DNA of 64,000 bases, taken from positions 1,240,001 to 1,304,000 of the forward strand of contig NC_063019.1 in NCBI RefSeq assembly GCF_020509005.1. The letters run 5' to 3'. Below the pieces are notes generated by a model. The model made no database searches, was not told where the DNA came from, and worked only from the letters and a program-made list of their open reading frames with translations. The translations under genes were made by a program, and so were the position numbers. This DNA comes from Fulvia fulva (Eukaryota > Ascomycota > Dothideomycetes > Mycosphaerellales > Mycosphaerellaceae). Positions 47,141 through 57,600 of this stretch are shown here, one piece after another (positions within the stretch are counted from its first letter, which is position 1; the number at the start of each line of letters is the position of its first letter).

Positions 47141-47833
47141 ATGGCTTTGAATGTAGAGATGGACGATACACCGCTGGAGGAACATGGTTATGCGCTACGA
47201 GTGCGACTCGTTGAACCGGATCGCCGCGAGGAACCATTGTGGAGAGTCGTTCGGGTGCCGACTACCATCAGCTTCCAACAGCTCAACGTCATCCTTTGCC
47301 GTGCTCTGGGTTGGGAGAATGAACAGCCTTACTCGTTCAAGCTGTGGAGTGAAGACGATGACCAACCTGTGGAGGTTCTGGTACGTGAACCGGACGAGGA
47401 CAAAGGCTGGGAGCAGCCTCATGGACTTCATTGGAACTGGAAATGCAGTAAGAATAGGAATATGTCGCAGGTGTTCGAAGGAAGCCGGATCTGGCCGGAG
47501 GCGCCAGAGCAGATTGACTACACCTTGTATCTGGACGGGGACTGGGAACACACCATACACTATCTTGGCGTTATAGACGTGCCATTCCCGGAGCGTCCTG
47601 GCCAAGAAGTGTTCTGTGCTTCTGGATGGGGGTTCCCTCGAGTGGAAGATTTCTACGATTCTAACGAAGCGGCGCAGCTGAGCTGGTGGAGAGATGAACT
47701 CGATCTCGAGAATGTCAACAATGCTCTTCGCGGCTGGTGTTGTCGTTATTTCCGCACGAATCAGAACAGAGGAAGCCAGAGAGTCGTGATGGAACGAGAA
47801 CGACCATCGTTCCTTAGTCGCACGCTGGAATGA
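47141..47833 (+). CDS. Plasmid pRiA4b ORF-3-like (MM3350-like) protein
   Basis: A single exon of 230 aa from the ATG at 47141 (MALNVEMDDTPLEEHGYALR). The core LRVRLVEPDRREEPLWRVVR followed by VPTTISFQQLNVILCRALGW is the start of the pRiA4b ORF-3 family, where LWRxxxVP and F..LH..I..A.GW are diagnostic. IDYTLYLDGDWEHTIHYLGV corresponds to the later YxYDFGDxWEH block. The family occurs in bacteria and scattered in fungi and has no proven function. Its patchy fungal distribution could reflect old horizontal transfer, but codon use here is like the neighbours. Confidence 0.78.
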   Translation: MALNVEMDDTPLEEHGYALRVRLVEPDRREEPLWRVVRVPTTISFQQLNVILCRALGWENEQPYSFKLWSEDDDQPVEVLVREPDEDKGWEQPHGLHWNWKCSKNRNMSQVFEGSRIWPEAPEQIDYTLYLDGDWEHTIHYLGVIDVPFPERPGQEVFCASGWGFPRVEDFYDSNEAAQLSWWRDELDLENVNNALRGWCCRYFRTNQNRGSQRVVMERERPSFLSRTLE

Positions 47834-47986
47834 TTCAAGCAGGTTCGAGGGCTCGGCCTCTGGAGAGCTGAGTCTCCGTCCGCAACCTCCCCAGAAAGCT
47901 CGTGTAAGCATGATTGCTCGCATCTGCGAGGAAAATTGTGCAAAGCATCGCGGACTTGCTGCTGTCTATCAGAATCATACCCGTGC

Positions 47987-48883
47987 TCACAACACACCCA
48001 GCGTTCCTCGATGGTCCAGCCAACGTCTAATCGGCTCCCACTTTCGACAAGTGTGTTCCCCGGATCGCCCTATGGCAAATTTGGATCCGTCCATTATGTA
48101 TAGTGGTGACGGTGTCAGGTCGCCATGGCACATGATGGCCTGCATGATACGGTCCATGCAGTGCTCGAGGTGAGCCTCTTTGTAACCCTGTGGCCACACA
48201 TGCTCCACTACATCATCAGCATCAAGCAGCTGCGTGGTGTTGTAGAGCGTCTTCGAAACCTCCTTCCGGACAGCATTCATACAGTGCAGAGAATGCGCCA
48301 TGTCGGGTCTGACCATCAGATCAGTCCTCACATCTTGTGGTTCCATGAGATCAGGACTCACTCAAAGTAAAACTGTCCAGTACGTGGGAAAGGCTTCAGC
48401 TCTGGTTGGTACGGCGCTGCTTCGTCCGGTCGCATTACTGCAAATCGTCCTACTGCGGGTCAGCACATTTGCTGTGAGGAGTCGCAACTGGTTTTTGTCG
48501 AACGGACCTCGAAGCAGTTCGTCCCACGCGTGATCTATGGCTGGATCAGGCGGTCCAAAGTATTGCACGTCGGCGTCTTTGACACGCACGATGATTTGTG
48601 CCTCCTGGTCAAAACTTAGAGAACCTGTAAAGACGCGCCGCTCATACTGCACAGCTGCCTATGCATCGCGCATATCTGTCGGAAAGGGTCCATTGTGAGG
48701 TCGAGGTGGCCTGAGCATGAGTGTTAAGGGCACCATGATCAACATGCCAGTGAGGACGCAGAGGATTGTAATAAGCTTCCGTGGTCTTTGGCTCCGGGAA
48801 TCCTCACATCGACATGCGGATCGTTCCACTTCGCCGGGCTTCTGCAAGAAGGCAGCATATTCACGTTCGCTCGTGTCGTCCAT
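47987..48883 (-). pseudogene. UstYa-like (DUF3328) oxidase gene with one in-frame stop
   Basis: Exons 48508-48883, 48362-48437 and 47987-48308 are joined by introns of 70 and 53 nt, the second with donor GTGAGT and acceptor GTCAG. Total 257 codons if the stop is counted. An N-terminal cytosolic part is followed by one transmembrane helix (LITILCVLTGMLIMVPLTLM). Then come QYERRVFTGSLSF, YFGPPDPAIDHAWDELLR, QFYFEPDMAHSLHCMN and HLEHCMDRIMQAIMCHGDLT, carrying both HxxHC motifs of the family. A TAG at 48659-48661 interrupts the frame after the helix; CAG to TAG would be a CpA to TpA change. UstYa-type enzymes catalyse oxidative cyclisation in fungal RiPP pathways such as ustiloxin. No precursor or partner gene is seen nearby. 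Confidence 0.75.
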
Positions 48884-49798
48884 GGTGCACTGAGGTCGTC
48901 AGATGTCCACTTTGCTGAGGATCCGGTCGAGTGCGAGAAACAGTAGTCAACATTCGACCCGCGCAGAGTCAATGTCCCTTTGGTTCCGTGATTCGCCATT
49001 CAAGACTGCCTAGGCCATAGCCACCCTGCGGCACAGTCTGCAACACTCGCATGTTTTTGCAGCCAGCCACGTGAAGGTACGTAGAACCGCGCGAGAAGGG
49101 TCGGTGAACCCCATCCACGCAATAGCACCCTACACGAAGCATGATGTTCGGAGTGCTTTGGGGGTTCTCCATAGGACGTGGTCGCTGTCAAAGCGCACGC
49201 CACTGCACGACACAGTCTTTTGCGAGGCGACTGTACTTCACCCAAGGATTTCAAACTCCGACGAACTACAGCCGACCGAACAACAGCCTCTTCGCTTACG
49301 ACCTTGGCATCGTTCGACTTACTCATCTCATCATGCTCCCGAGAGGAGAGGCCGGAACCCATTGAACGCCTGGATAGCCCTCTGGCACCACGTACGGCTT
49401 ACAGAGCCGTAGACCAAATCGCTTGTTCGTGATGGCAAGCAAGCCACAGCTCGTGGTGATCGAAGCGGAGAGTCCTGTCAAAGGAACTCAAGGGACGAAG
49501 CATCACTTTCTCGGGGTCATAAGAGTCTACCTTCACTGCGAATTCCCATCACCAGTGAGAGCAGCCTAGATCCAGCACTGAGTATGGGTTTGAGGCTGCC
49601 ACCTATGGACTGTTCCCTTTGGAATTCTTTTGACTTGATCTTGGCTGCCGTTGATACTTGTCGGAAGCCCACGTACCAGCGAGCTTCCCCGAACCTGTAC
49701 AACACAAACAAGCGAGTCTTACAGTGTGTTAAATACGTTTTGGAATCCATATTCTTGCCGTTCTCCTAGACTCCACAGCATCAGAGTAGCTCGCAACC
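48884..49798. other. Intergenic, nothing recognised
   Basis: No supported gene in 915 bp. Minus-strand frames near 49000-49360 lack family features and good starts. No repeat peptide typical of a RiPP precursor (KR-bounded repeats after a signal peptide) was found near the UstYa-like gene. Confidence 0.4.
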
Positions 49799-50063
49799 AT
49801 GCTCGACTACAGACACTATCTTGTTCTCGCAGCCCTACTCTTCACAAGCTCCGCTATGCCCATACCCGTCAGTGTTACAGTTTATGTTCGTCGGGTCCTT
49901 TGCTAAAGTATACATGCAGGGCGTCTTCCCAGATTTGGTTCAAGTGATCGGCGGTCTTACCGTTGTTGTGGATGTGAAGTTTGAGCACGAAGCACGCATA
50001 TATGGCATGGGACTAATCGTATGCTCGGTGCAGGACACTGTCGGCGCCATATTCGCGCGTTGA
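49799..50063 (+). CDS. Small secreted protein, two exons
   Basis: Exons 49799-49867 and 49920-50063 give 70 aa. The 52-nt intron (GTCAGT...CATGCAG) is phase 0. Exon 1 encodes MLDYRHYLVLAALLFTSSAM followed by PIP, a signal peptide. The mature part (GVFPDLVQVIGGLTVVVDVK, FEHEARIYGMGLIVCSVQD) is hydrophobic with a single Cys. It is not an obvious cysteine-rich effector. The gene abuts the retrotransposon block by about 370 bp, a setting common for effector candidates. The model rests on splice sites and the signal peptide only. Confidence 0.45.
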
Positions 50064-50430
50064 GTTGACACCATAGCCACGCTTCACCAGAGGATGAAGA
50101 TGTGCAGGATTTACAACTTCGACTGAAGAGGGTACAGAACTGTCATTACATACACTGCGCACGTACAACATCAATTTGCTTGACATATCTACCCAGTCCA
50201 CTGTGTGCATCTGAATTTCTGCACGTTTGGAGCATCAATACATAAACAGAGACCTGGTCAGTGCGTTCCACCATTCCGTACCATGGAACAAGCACATGCA
50301 AACGTTTGGCTTGGCATTGGCTACCAAGGATCGCGACATAACTTCCAGTGCTTGTTGACTGGTCTCGGATAGCCGACTCGAGCACGGACCATGCCGTGGA
50401 GAGTCTAGGCTAAACATTGCGCCCTACACT

Positions 50431-50580
50431 ATAGAATTTAGACAATATAGTGTCCTTAGTAACATTACTATAATACTATTATAGTACGACGTAAGTACGC
50501 GTAAAGAACAATATAGATAGAGTAACGTACTTTACTACCGAGCGGGCTACACTACCGAGCGGGCCACTTTTACTAAGAAC
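50431..50580. repeat. Palindromic edge of the retrotransposon block
   Basis: ACACTATA at about 50434 is inverted as TATAGTGT shortly after, followed by the near-palindrome ACTATAATACTATTATAGT. Two direct copies of CTACCGAGCGGGC(T/C)AC lie at about 50534 and 50551. A similar GACCGAGCGGGCCGAGCG occurs near 56840. These may be ends of a degraded element. Confidence 0.35.
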
Positions 50581-50591
50581 TATACTACTTC

Positions 50592-50616
50592 TATAGATAT
50601 AGATAGATAGATAGAT
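50592..50616 (-). repeat. (TATC)n microsatellite tail of the reversed LINE copy
   Basis: Plus strand reads TATAGATATAGATAGATAGA then TAGAT. A matching tail ends the LINE at 59835-59852 on the plus strand. Confidence 0.6.
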
Positions 50617-51480
50617 TTGTTATTCCCCTATTCTAGGACCCTATTCGGCCTATATAGGTATATATCTATTATTATATATAAAGGGAAACCCGAATAGGTG
50701 AAAACCCTTCCCGCCCCGACCTCTCCTTATCTAGATTAGCTTTCCCTCTAAATGTACATAGTCTATATTACTACCCCGTTAGCCCCCGCTCCTAGCCGGT
50801 CTCGTTACGCTACGCCGTATCCTCTCTTCCTATACTACTCCTACTAGGCGGTACTATTCTAGCTAGCCCTTCTCTAGTATCTAGTTCGTAATACGCCGTA
50901 GGTCCTTAACGTTATTAAGAAGTGCCCTAATCGTCCGGTTCCTCGCCTTTACTATCTACTCTACCCTTCCTAGCGACTACCTCGGATAGACGAGGAGTAC
51001 GTACCGTATATTCTAGGAGTAATAGCCGTAGGGGTAGCTAGTATTTATATATTCTAGAACCTTCCTCTATAATAGGTACCCCTAGAGGCCGATATGTTTG
51101 CTTTAGGCATTAGTTTTAGATCTTCGCTAACGGTATAACGAGTCCCTTTAATAGGTAGGCCCTCTCGCCTAAGGACTATACTTAGCTACTATAGGTAAGG
51201 ACTGGCCGTATAATAGCCGTATATAGAAGTCGTAACTACCGAAAGTCCGCCCCCTATATAGACGTAGTAAGCCTCTAGTATAATACTATATTCTATTTAG
51301 CTTTCTATAATATTACCTATACGTACTTCCTCTACCGTAGCGCCGGGTCTACCTATAGTCCGAGGATCCTAAGCTAATTTACCGGGTTAGTCGTATACCC
51401 TTATATCTAGATAGAAGCTTATATATTATAGAACCGTAGCCGGCGCGTAAAGTATATTAGATTATAGGTAAAAAACTTCG
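50592..51480 (-). mobile_element. 5'-truncated LINE copy, reverse orientation
   Basis: On the minus strand 51475-51105 matches 55143-55495 of the plus-strand LINE at high similarity, including the run that starts GGCGCGTAAAGTATATTAGA on the plus strand here. The copy ends on the minus strand in a (TATC)n tail at 50616-50592, as LINE 3' ends do. Its 5' end is lost inside the reverse transcriptase region. All frames are closed by RIP. Confidence 0.7.
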
Positions 51481-51490
51481 AGGAAAACGC

Positions 51491-51645
51491 TTATCGATCT
51501 CTACGCCAAAACAAGACACATTCGAAAGCTCTTATTAAGGCCATTCTAACGATATACAAAGCAGGCCACTGCCCCTAGGACTGAGGGAGTTCTACCTTAT
51601 TCAATCTAGATAGCTTGAAGCTCTCTTCACCCTGTTTCTTTAGCT
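51491..51645. other. Island spared from RIP between inverted LINE copies
   Basis: This short stretch has many CpA and TpG (for example CGCCAAAACAAGACACATTC), unlike the block on both sides where they are almost absent. It separates the reversed LINE copy from the forward one. It may be unique host sequence between two insertions, which RIP would not recognise as repeated. Confidence 0.5.
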
Positions 51646-54600
51646 CTAAACGCCGCGGAGGTGCCTAGCTACATTAGGCAACTCCTAGGCAATAGTAGCC
51701 TAGGCTACGGCACTAACGGCGCCTACGGCCCTATAGGCGAAGCCCCCCTAAGACAGCTAGTAGCAACTTATAGAGGACGTAAAAAGTATAGAAACTAACG
51801 ATTAGCTCCCTTACCGGTCTCTATAGGTAATGATCACTTAGCTACGTACGGCGCTTATACTGTCGTATCACCGAGGGCAATAAGAAATAAGGACGACGTC
51901 CTAGGCGATTAGTAAGGCCACCCGGAATCAACACCCCTATAGCTAGGTATTGGTCGCGGCATCGATACTAGGCCCCCGCCTAACGTACGATACAGTTACG
52001 ATCCGTATTATAGTAAAGGAAGACTAGGCCGAAGTTACGAAGCTATCGAATAAGGAGCTCGCCTAACGAATTAACTAACTAGGGGTAGTCGTAGTGAACT
52101 AACAGTCTAACGGCACTCTATAGATCTATACTAGCTCTGCTACTACTAGGAGGCACCTAGAGGCATAGCTATAGTAGGCATCTAAGGTTACGGCATTAGC
52201 GAAGGTCTTAACGAAACAATTCACGATCCTAGTCTACGACATACCTAAGGAGTTTGACCTAACTAACTAGGGTCACCTACGCGCTCTCTAAGAGGACAAC
52301 CCGGTCACTCTTAACTCTCTAATCTAGAAGGCGACTTGGCTCTATAGGAAATGGCTAGAAGGTAAGAAGGCCTCGGCGCTAATAGTATAGCTATAAGACG
52401 CGAAAGCGGCGGATCTAGCGATAGAATAAGGCCTAGTCTAGCAATATAGCCTTAAGATAGTAGAAAAGCACTCCTTATCCTTTCGTGTCCTCTAATGCTT
52501 CAAATGCTAATAGTATAGACACCAAACCTACACGTATATAAATAAGTAGGCCTGCTCGAACTATATAGGAGACTATATGTCTAGGGACTATATATCGACT
52601 ACGAGACGGTACGCGAACTGTCCGGGGCACTACCTATCGTATAGTACGGAATGCCTATAGCGGAAACTAGCGAAAAACAAGGCAATTATAAACAGAACCG
52701 TCGCCCTAAGATTCTACGGCGACCGTAAGGCTAGCCTATACCGGAACTAACTAGCGGCGGTCGGGTATAAGCGCCCTAGGGCCGAGAACGATATAAAGGA
52801 TACGTAACCTAGGGCGTACGGGAGGCCACGTGCTCTGCTAGCTACGGCGAGGGAATCTAACTAGGCCCGGCTCCCCTTTAGTATATAGCCGATAGGCGTA
52901 GACTAGGACGTATAGGGCAGTAGGACATAGGACGATATAGAGGAAATAATTGTCGATGCCGATAACTAGCCTCGACACGCTTAGCATTATCTAGTATAAC
53001 GTTAACTATAGCAAGGATATAGTCTAGAACCATTTCCTATACGAGGCGGACCCGCGCGTCTACTACGTCCTTACAATCTAGGAGCTATAGATTAACCCGT
53101 ACTATAAGAGACTAACGACCTATAAGTTACTAGGCTATACGACATACCTACGAGGCGACGGTAGACCCCGTACGTGCTTCTATATTAGCAAGGATATACT
53201 AGAATCCGACTAGGAGGTAGTGTACTACGTAGACGAAGAAGGCGGGGGCGATATTACCTCCCTCTACGTAGGTAGCACCTAGATACACAACCTATATATA
53301 CAACCGCTAGCCTCGAGGTCTAGCCGCGACCTAGGGGTCTATAGACACCTAGACAGTGCGCTTAAGAGACAAGGGTGCTACATCGTAGTAGGAGACTTTA
53401 ACATATACTACCCTTCCTAGGAAAGCCTTATATAGCCGCACCCTATAGCCGACGAAGTACTCGACTTAATAGCGAGTAACGTAATTGCCCTTAATACCCC
53501 GAAGGACCTAGGCACCTAGAAGAGAGGGGGACTCTAAGGCACGATCGACCTCTCCTAGATCTTAGATAGCCACTACTATACGGTAACCTACTATAGGATC
53601 GAACATAAACTCGAGGCGTCGTTAGACTATATACTAGTCAGGACCTCTATTACGATATAGATATAACGTATACTAGCGAGAACCCCTAAGCTAAACTAGG
53701 GAAAGGCCTACTAGGCCAACATCTAGGCGTACCTCGATGACTCTAAGAGGCTAGTCTAGATCGCGTAGTAGTAATACAACAGTAAAGACGAGATAGACGA
53801 AGCAGTCTAGGGGTTAATAGACGAAATAAGAAAAGCGACCTTACTTTACGTTCCGCTTGCCTAACTAACGATATAGTCTAAACTATACTAGACGCCGGAG
53901 TACACTACGGTAGTAAGAGAAGTAAGGAGAGCCCGCCGGGTGTAGACGAGTAGCTATAGCGAGGAGGCCTAGAACGTATATAGGGAGGCATACTAATAGA
54001 AGAAAGCTATAATACGAAGGGAGAAAGCAGTCGGCTAGAGGGCTATAGTAGAAGAAATCGCCGGCAAGCTAGAGAGGATATAGAAGCTAGCGAAATAGGC
54101 CCGACAGGACCCTATACAGGGCCCCTCCTTCTCTATCCTAGCGCTACAATCGCCTAGTAGCCCGGTTAGCGACCCCGAGGCCAAGGCGCGTCTACTAGCT
54201 AGTAAGTTCTTCCCGCCCCTAGTCGAGGCTAATCTAAGCGACATAAACAGCTCTACTCCCCTAGCCCCTAGCATCGCGGTCTAATAGGAGGTGTCCGAGG
54301 GAGAAGTTGCCGCTATACTAAGGAAGTTGCCGGCGAAGAAAGCCCCGGGGCCGGATAGGATCCTAAACGAGCTACTAAAGAAGTATAGAGATCAACTAGC
54401 CCTAGTAGTTATAGCGATCTTTAACGCCTGCCTATAGACCGGGTACTACCCGATAGCTTTTAAACAATCGACGACAGTGGTCCTACGTAAGCCGTAGAAG
54501 GAAGACTATACGTAGGTGAAGTCGTACCGCCTAATTGCGCTCCTTAATACTCTTAGGAAGGCGCTTAAGAAGCTAGTTATAACGAGACTCTCCGAGGCGG

Positions 54601-55640
54601 TAGAGGAACACTCCCTACTCCCGGACACCTAGATAGGTACGCGCCTATAGCGATCGACGCTATCCGCGATAGAACTTATCACCTCTTAGGTAAAGGCTAT
54701 CTACTATAAGAACAGGGACAAGGTGGCTTCCTTACTTAGCCTAGACATATCGGGAGCCTTCGACTACGTGTTATACCCGCGGCTACTCTACATCCTAAGG
54801 TCGAAAGGACTCCCTAAGTAGCTTATTAACTTCGTACGGTCCTACCTCTAAAACCGTAGTACGTCGATCCTAGTCGGCTAGTACAGAAGCCTATTTTAAG
54901 CAGTCTATACTAGAATCCCGTAAGGCTTAACGCTAGTACCTATTCTGTTCCTCTTCTTTATAGCGACGCTACTCCTAGCCCTAGAATCCTAGAACACCGC
55001 TACGAGCGGCTTCGTAGACAATATAAACATCCTAGCGTAGTCTTCCTCGACTAAGGAGAACTATAGGCTACTAGAAGAGAAGCATAAGATCTACGAGGAC
55101 TAGGCTAGGAGGCACGGGGCTCGGTTTGCCCTAGAAAAGTACAATCTAATACACTTTACGCGCCGGCTACGGTTCTATAATATATAAGCTTCTATCTAGA
55201 TATAGGGGTACACGACTAACCCGGTAAATCAGCTTAGGATCCTCGGACTATAGGTGGACCCGGCGCTACGGTAGAGGAAGTACGTATAGGCAATATTACG
55301 GAAAGCTAAACAGAATATAGCATTATGCCAGAGGCTTACTACGTCTATATAGGGGGCGGACTTCCGGTAGTTACGACTTCTATATACGGCTATTATACGG
55401 CCAGTCCTTACCTATAGTAGCTAAGTGTGGTCCTTAGGCGAGAGGGCCTGCCTATCGAAGGGACTCGTCGCGCCGCTAGCGAAGATCCAAAACTAATGTA
55501 ATCGAAGAATACTACGCCCGCGTAGACGGCCTAGAGGTTAATATCGGTAGGCTTTTCGAATCTAAGCTCTTCGACGGGGCTTACTAATAGTATATCGACT
55601 ATAATATTAGGCCTAGGCCTCGTACTAAAGCTAAATATCC
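51646..55640 (+). mobile_element. Near full-length Tad1-like LINE, RIP-degraded
   Basis: Read through stops, ORF1 has CCHC zinc knuckles (CFKC at 52496-52507, and NCPGHY...ECL near 52619-52654). ORF2 starts with an APE-type endonuclease, including GDFN at 53391-53402 and a later IDLS/DY region. The reverse transcriptase runs from KKAPGPDRILNELL (about 54330) through LSLDISGAF to the catalytic box FVDN (55011-55022). It continues with the LINE C-terminal region (RILGL, NIALCQRL, AIIRPVLTY). This order is that of Tad1/I-clade LINEs of fungi. Dozens of TAG/TAA replace Gln/Trp codons, so no protein can be made. Confidence 0.8.
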
Positions 55641-57600
55641 TCGATATATAGAACTACTACGGCTTTGTAGGAACTTAGCTTTGTTCGGGGGGGCTACTAT
55701 TATAGTCTCCCTATAGAGTATATAGAAGGTAGGGACAGAAGAGCCTTAGAGTACTTAGAAGTCGTTAAGAAGTAAAAGTCTAGCTTAGTATATAAGCGCT
55801 AAGAATTATATACCCCGTAATATTTACTACGGGACCTAGCCCTCCAAACTTACTACTCTACTAACCCTTAATAGATTTACTTCGGCTCGTAACTATATAA
55901 CTTACGGTACTCCCGCGAGTACCCGCGACTACGCTAGACCCTAGAAGAAGTACGTAGAAGACTCGGAACGTAGGGTAGGTTAGAATAAGGTTTTAAGTAA
56001 AGCTACTAAGCGCGGCTTCGTACGGGTTAGCCCTATTAATACGGGGACACGTACTCGCGAGGGTCGCGTATAAGTATCTAGCCTTCCCTAGGCCTCTCTT
56101 ACTTTCTTCGTCTTTCGTTTTATATAGCAATTATACTATACCCTTTATATCTATACTTCGTACCTATATTCTCGCTTTTACTCTTATATCTTATAGGCTA
56201 GGCTCTCGCCCTAACACCGCGAGGCGTATAACTAAGGCTTTGTTCTAGTCTCTCCGCTACCGGAGCTACTTTAGGTAGGTATACTACCGGAGTTACGTAT
56301 CTACTTAGAATCCTAGGACGCGGATAGATAGCTATAGAGTAATCTAGCTTACGCCGGTCCCGGCCTCGATCGTAGCTTAGAGGTTATACTTCTTCGGGGT
56401 CCTCGTAAGGTAGATTATCTAGTACTTCTTAGGTACGAAGACTACCCCGTATCGCGCTACCTATTCGTTATATATCTCGAGCGCCGCTTCGAGTTAGCGG
56501 TAGTTAGTCTTAGTTAAGTCGCTATATATTAGGATAGGTCGACGACGAGAATTACCTATACGTAGTATCGGCTACGAACCTCTCGTCTTACTACGAGAGA
56601 GCTAAGTATTCTTACGCTAGAGCGTCGTAGGCGCGACGGGCGCGTAACGTAGGCGAAGCCGCGGTAAATAGAGGACTACTATTAAAACGGGTATAAAAAC
56701 TATCCGACGAGCGTATACTCGTATTAGGAGCGAGTCCCTCTTCTTTCTACGAGTAAGAAGGGCGCGGAACCGTAGCCTATACGCTCGATAGGATACCTCT
56801 AGTATTAGTATAGAATTTTTACCTCCGAAGATCGTAAACCGAGCGGGCCGAGCGATAAATATTAGACGAGCGGACTATAGAATAATAACTAAGCGGCATA
56901 TACGACGGCGTCGAGCGGACTACGAAACAATCTAGTATTTACTAGCGGGTAATACGGTAGGTAGGTAGACACGCGACGAAGCCTATAAGGGCCTATTAAG
57001 TACCCGGTATAGGAACGAGAGTTTTACCTAAGGTACTACCTCTCCCGCTATATAACGTACCTAGTCTTATATAGTAGATTACGACGAGGAAAAGACGATA
57101 GCCTAAGTAAGGAAAAGACGGCTATTAGGACGGTGAAAAGACGTATAATATAAGTAGATTAGTTCTATAATCGGGGAGGATTGAGGGTAGGGTAATAAGG
57201 AACTTTATATTAGTTAGTAGGTAGAAACGTAAGGAGTACGCTACCCGGCGTACTATATACCCCGAGCAAACCTACGAGGTATAGACGGCCGCTTTATAGA
57301 GATAGGCTACGGTAACGCGAAGGGCGTTAAAACCTAGGGCGTAGTATATACTAGTAGCGACGGCTAATACTATCTATATAGTCCGAGAGGACGGATACGT
57401 ATATCGGTTAATAGAGAGTACTAAAGGGCTTAGGCCTATAGAGGTAGATATTAGCTTAAGGAGTAAATAGGGAGGGAGGGCGTAGAGGGAAGCTTTTACT
57501 CCGGGCTAACCTCTCGGAACGAGGCTATACGGTAGTACTAGATAAGTAGGAAAGCGCGGTTAAGACTTATTACCGTATCTCGTAGCTAGCTTACTAAATA
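55641..57600. mobile_element. Degraded repeat sequence, type unresolved
   Basis: This part has the same CpA/TpG-depleted composition as the flanking LINEs but no recognisable protein motif in any frame. It may hold the LINE 3' end, the 5' remains of the next LINE, and other broken elements. A GACCGAGCGGGCCGAGCG string near 56840 echoes the repeats at the block's edge. Confidence 0.45.

Noticed and set aside
49000..49362. 120-codon minus-strand frame upstream of the UstYa-like gene, considered as a RiPP precursor
   Set aside because: No signal peptide and no repeated core peptides bounded by KR.
54035..54274. Open frame on the minus strand inside the LINE
   Set aside because: RIP removed TGA-forming and other contexts unevenly; the frame lies antisense to the LINE reverse transcriptase and has no family signal.
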